The translations under genes were made by a program, and so were the position numbers. Positions 6,175-7,653 of a stretch of DNA of 7,653 bases are shown here, piece by piece. Below the pieces are notes generated by a model. That model did not search any database and had not been told where the DNA came from. It saw only the letters and a list, made by a program, of their open reading frames with translations. The stretch is from an uncultured Ruminococcus sp. (GTDB lineage: Bacteria; Bacillota; Clostridia; Oscillospirales; Ruminococcaceae), in contig CAMWKY010000093.1 in assembly GCA_947174965.1 (NCBI GenBank), forward strand, positions 1-7,653, read 5' to 3'. The first letter of the stretch is position 1. Every line of letters begins with the position of its first letter.

Positions 6175-6708
6175 TTATTCGTCCACTACCATAACATTGT
6201 TGATAGAAATTGTAGTGGGCATTTCACGACCTGCCATTGATACAATAAGAGTAACTGTGCGGTCGTCTAAATTGATACTCTGGACAATGCCAATAAAGCC
6301 GTCCATGTTAGTACCTGAAATCTGAACTCTGTCGCCCTCTTTGAATTTCACTTCAACAATCGGCTCTGATACATCAACACCGAATGTCTTCTGTACTTCT
6401 TCTTCTGAAAGAGGAGTAGGAACTGAAGCAGGACCTACAAATCCTGTACAACCTCTGGTATTTCTTACAATATACCATGTGTCGTCGGTTACTACCATTT
6501 TTATAAGCACATAACCGGGAAAAGTCTTGCGTTCGTATGTTTTTTCCTTGCCGTTGACATTTTCGATTACTTTTTCAGTAGGAACTCTGACTTCTTGGAT
6601 AAGGTCGTGAAGCTTACGGTTTTCAACAACCTTTTCAATATTCTGGGCAACTTTGTTTTCATAGCCCGAATATGTGTGTACAACATACCATTTTGCTGCT
6701 TCTGACAT
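6175..6708 (-). CDS. nusG: Transcription elongation/termination factor NusG
   Basis: The protein has 177 residues, close to the family norm. NusG binds RNA polymerase and affects pausing, Rho action and transcription-translation coupling. The NGN domain begins with [19 protein letters not shown] (6-24) and contains [11 protein letters not shown] (61-71) and [12 protein letters not shown] (81-92). The C-terminal KOW domain starts at [11 protein letters not shown] (122-132) and continues through [10 protein letters not shown] (155-164); an Ala stands where many NusG have Phe in the FGR motif. AGGAGG (6716-6721) lies 7 nt before the start. It is 27 nt downstream of secE, the usual bacterial pairing. 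Confidence 0.96.
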   Translation of the reverse strand: MSEAAKWYVVHTYSGYENKVAQNIEKVVENRKLHDLIQEVRVPTEKVIENVNGKEKTYERKTFPGYVLIKMVVTDDTWYIVRNTRGCTGFVGPASVPTPLSEEEVQKTFGVDVSEPIVEVKFKEGDRVQISGTNMDGFIGIVQSINLDDRTVTLIVSMAGREMPTTISINNVMVVDE

Positions 6709-6735
6709 AGCAAATCCTCCTCAGATTTCCATTAA

Positions 6736-7065
6736 TTAACCTTGCTGATAAATGAGTCTCATAAGGGCAAGGAATCCTGAATCGAGCAGACCAACAAGAA
6801 CAGCAGATGCTGCAACAACAGCAAGAACAACACTTGTATTGTCTATAACTGTTTTCTTGGTAGGCCATACTACCTTTTTGAACTCAATTCTCAAATCCTT
6901 AAACCATTTAGCAACCTTGTTAGGCTCTTTCTTTTCAGTTTTTTCGGATTTTTTCTTGTCTTTCTTGTCCTTTTTCTCAGCAGTATTTTCTGCTTTTTCG
7001 AGTTTTACAGACTTTTCAGACTTTTCTTTTTCGTCAGCAGTATTTTTCTTGTCTTTTTTAGCCAT
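6736..7065 (-). CDS. secE: Preprotein translocase subunit SecE with a Lys-rich N-terminal extension
   Basis: SecE is the small membrane subunit that clamps SecY in the protein translocon. The conserved part is the C-terminal half: amphipathic helix VAKWFKDLRIEFKKVVWPTK (51-70) with the family hallmark WPT, then one membrane helix (about 77-94). Single-helix Gram-positive SecE is normally about 60-75 residues, but this one has 109. Residues 1-47 are a highly charged tail with 19 Lys and 13 Asp/Glu. AAGGAG (7073-7078) lies 7 nt before the first ATG and no internal start is better placed, so the extension is probably real. It lies between rpmG and nusG, the normal order. Confidence 0.95.
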   Translation of the reverse strand: MAKKDKKNTADEKEKSEKSVKLEKAENTAEKKDKKDKKKSEKTEKKEPNKVAKWFKDLRIEFKKVVWPTKKTVIDNTSVVLAVVAASAVLVGLLDSGFLALMRLIYQQG

Positions 7066-7082
7066 TCAAATACTCCTTCCGC

Positions 7083-7232
7083 TTACTTTGTTTCCTTGTG
7101 AAGTGTGTGCTTACGGCAGAACTTGCAGTGCTTCATCATTTCGATTCTGTCTGGGTCGTTCTTCTTGTTCTTCTTGGAAACATAATTACGCTGTTTGCAC
7201 TCTGTACAAGCTAATGTAATTTTAACTCTCAT
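7083..7232 (-). CDS. rpmG: 50S ribosomal protein L33
   Basis: The protein has 49 residues, the expected size. L33 is a small zinc-ribbon protein of the large ribosomal subunit. Four cysteines are present as two CxxC pairs, C9/C12 and C36/C39, so this is the zinc-binding (C+) type. Typical blocks are [11 protein letters not shown] (2-12), [18 protein letters not shown] (14-31) and [15 protein letters not shown] (35-49). The ribosome binding site AGGAGGT (7239-7245) is 6 nt upstream and abuts the T run of a terminator-like hairpin. It is the first gene of the leftward operon, 17 nt before secE. Confidence 0.95.
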   Translation of the reverse strand: MRVKITLACTECKQRNYVSKKNKKNDPDRIEMMKHCKFCRKHTLHKETK

Positions 7233-7246
7233 TTCGGCACCTCCTG

Positions 7247-7279
7247 AAAAAATTACTCTCTCCGATTTAATGGAGATAG
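7247..7279 (-). terminator. Terminator-like attenuator in the rpmG leader
   Basis: On the mRNA, CTATCTCC (7279-7272) pairs with GGAGAGAG (7263-7256) with one A-G mismatch around an 8-nt loop, followed by TAATTTTTT (7255-7247). It lies after the promoter and immediately before the rpmG ribosome binding site. A competing pairing exists: GGAGG (7291-7287) upstream can pair with TCTCC (7276-7272) and take away the 5' arm. This is the layout of a transcription attenuator; what it senses cannot be read from the sequence. Confidence 0.55.
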
Positions 7280-7289
7280 GTTTTTGCCT

Positions 7290-7326
7290 CCCTCACAGGG
7301 CATAAAAAATAGACCCCAAACGAGGT
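7290..7326 (-). other. Two small stem-loops at the 5' end of the rpmG leader
   Basis: The predicted transcript begins near 7326 with ACCTC-GTTT-GGGGT (7326-7313), a 5-bp stem with one wobble pair followed within a few bases by T6 (7309-7304). Then comes CCCT-GTG-AGGG (7300-7290). A hairpin at the extreme 5' end may stabilise the mRNA. Together with the terminator-like hairpin these fill the roughly 94-nt leader with structure. Confidence 0.4.
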
Positions 7327-7332
7327 AAATTT

Positions 7333-7361
7333 ATTATATCACAAAAAAAACAGCTTGTCAA
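7333..7361 (-). promoter_or_regulatory. Strong sigma-A promoter of the rpmG-secE-nusG-rplKA operon
   Basis: On the - strand, TTGACA (7361-7356) and TATAAT (7338-7333) are both perfect, with a 17-bp spacer. Upstream of the -35 lie phased A/T tracts (7362-7390) that could act as an UP element. Transcription should start near 7326. The strength fits a translation and secretion operon. Confidence 0.88.
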
Positions 7362-7371
7362 GTATTTTTTG

Positions 7372-7394
7372 AAAAAAATTGAAAAAAATTTCAA
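7372..7394 (-). terminator. Weak AT-rich terminator of the edge gene
   Basis: On the mRNA TTGAAA (7394-7389) pairs with TTTCAA (7384-7379) over a 4-nt loop, followed by T7 (7378-7372). It overlaps the stop codon of the upstream gene. The stem is almost all A/T, so termination may be inefficient, and the same bases may mainly serve as an A/T-rich promoter upstream element. Confidence 0.4.
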
Positions 7395-7653
7395 TATTCA
7401 TCATCTGCCTGAAAATCGGAGTAATATTCCATAAAATCAGCAATAATTTCATTTCTTTGGCGGACATAATGTTCAGTATCTTCAATACCGCCATTTTTAA
7501 GACTTTCAATCCATTCAATATCAATCATACAGCCAACGTCCATACTCATATTATATTTGGCTTTTTTTATTAAGTCAATATCACTTTTGTCACCTATACA
7601 ATAAAGATAACCACACAAAAGTCGTATATATTCAGAACTGCTCCCGTACTGAT
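7391..7653 (-). CDS. Unrecognised small acidic protein, 5' end beyond the window
   Basis: The frame is open from the right edge to a TGA at 7391-7393, giving at least 87 residues; a TTG at 7616-7618 could serve as a start, but the frame continues upstream as QYGSSSEYIRLL, so the gene is most likely truncated by the window. I do not recognise the family. Visible features are a short hydrophobic, Cys-containing block LLCGYLYCIGD, a central DIDLIKKAKYNMSMDVGCMIDIEWIESL region that looks alpha-helical, and an acidic, aromatic tail ending DFMEYYSDFQADDEY. The composition suggests a soluble cytoplasmic protein. Small acidic proteins of this kind are sometimes toxin-immunity proteins, but nothing here proves that. 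Confidence 0.65.
   Translation of the reverse strand, partial: QYGSSSEYIRLLCGYLYCIGDKSDIDLIKKAKYNMSMDVGCMIDIEWIESLKNGGIEDTEHYVRQRNEIIADFMEYYSDFQADDEY

Noticed and set aside
6752..7219. 155-codon + strand open frame opposite secE and rpmG
   Set aside because: It is antisense to two certain genes; its Ser/Phe-rich content (repeated SFLSFFSA) simply mirrors the Lys-rich codons of secE, and it has no ribosome binding site.
7233..7326. T-box or known riboswitch in the rpmG leader
   Set aside because: The leader is only about 94 nt and lacks the T-box sequence and specifier stem; I could match no riboswitch core.
7304..7326. Intrinsic terminator at the very start of the rpmG transcript
   Set aside because: The 5-bp stem with T6 begins at the predicted first nucleotide, too close to the start for ordinary intrinsic termination; more likely a 5'-stabilising hairpin.

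Overview
The window looks like a stretch of chromosome from a low-GC, Gram-positive anaerobe of the Clostridia, most likely Ruminococcus-like (Oscillospiraceae). The main reasons are the AT-rich sequence, strong AGGAGG ribosome binding sites, consensus sigma-A promoters, a feoA-feoA-feoB operon ending in a small FeoB-associated Cys-rich membrane protein, and a lipoprotein-type solute-binding protein. The genus is inferred from general appearance, not from a search.

Left half, + strand. A textbook sigma-A promoter (28-56) drives a ferrous-iron uptake operon: two tandem FeoA proteins (121-333, 343-561), the FeoB transporter GTPase (650-3148), and a 47-residue Cys-rich membrane protein (3160-3303) that closes the operon before an intrinsic terminator (3309-3346). 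Three copies of one 16-bp imperfect dyad, GTTAG-N6-(A/C)T(A/C)AC, sit in this operon. Two are at the feoA promoter and one is just before feoB. They are good candidates for the operator of a metal-dependent repressor. Next comes a monocistronic lipoprotein resembling an ABC-type extracellular solute-binding protein (3469-4782), with no permease or ATPase beside it.

Right half, - strand. A strong promoter with perfect -35 and -10 boxes (7333-7361) drives the conserved run rpmG (L33), secE, nusG, rplK (L11), rplA (L1), read right to left. The rpmG leader carries a terminator-like hairpin directly against its ribosome binding site, which suggests attenuation. Two related RNA elements, before rplK and before rplA, share GTGGGAGG and ACCAC blocks and are the likely sites of L1 autoregulation. 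The usual next genes, rplJ and rplL, are absent: the operon ends at a bidirectional terminator (4785-4830) shared with the convergent lipoprotein gene. At the far right edge lies the 3' part of an unrecognised small acidic protein gene.

No CRISPR array, insertion sequence, rRNA or tRNA was seen, and no gene-free stretch exceeds 300 bases. The gene content is mostly ordinary. The points worth a second look are regulatory (feo dyads, doubled L1 element, rpmG leader) and one protein feature, a strongly acidic insertion of about 100 residues in FeoB.
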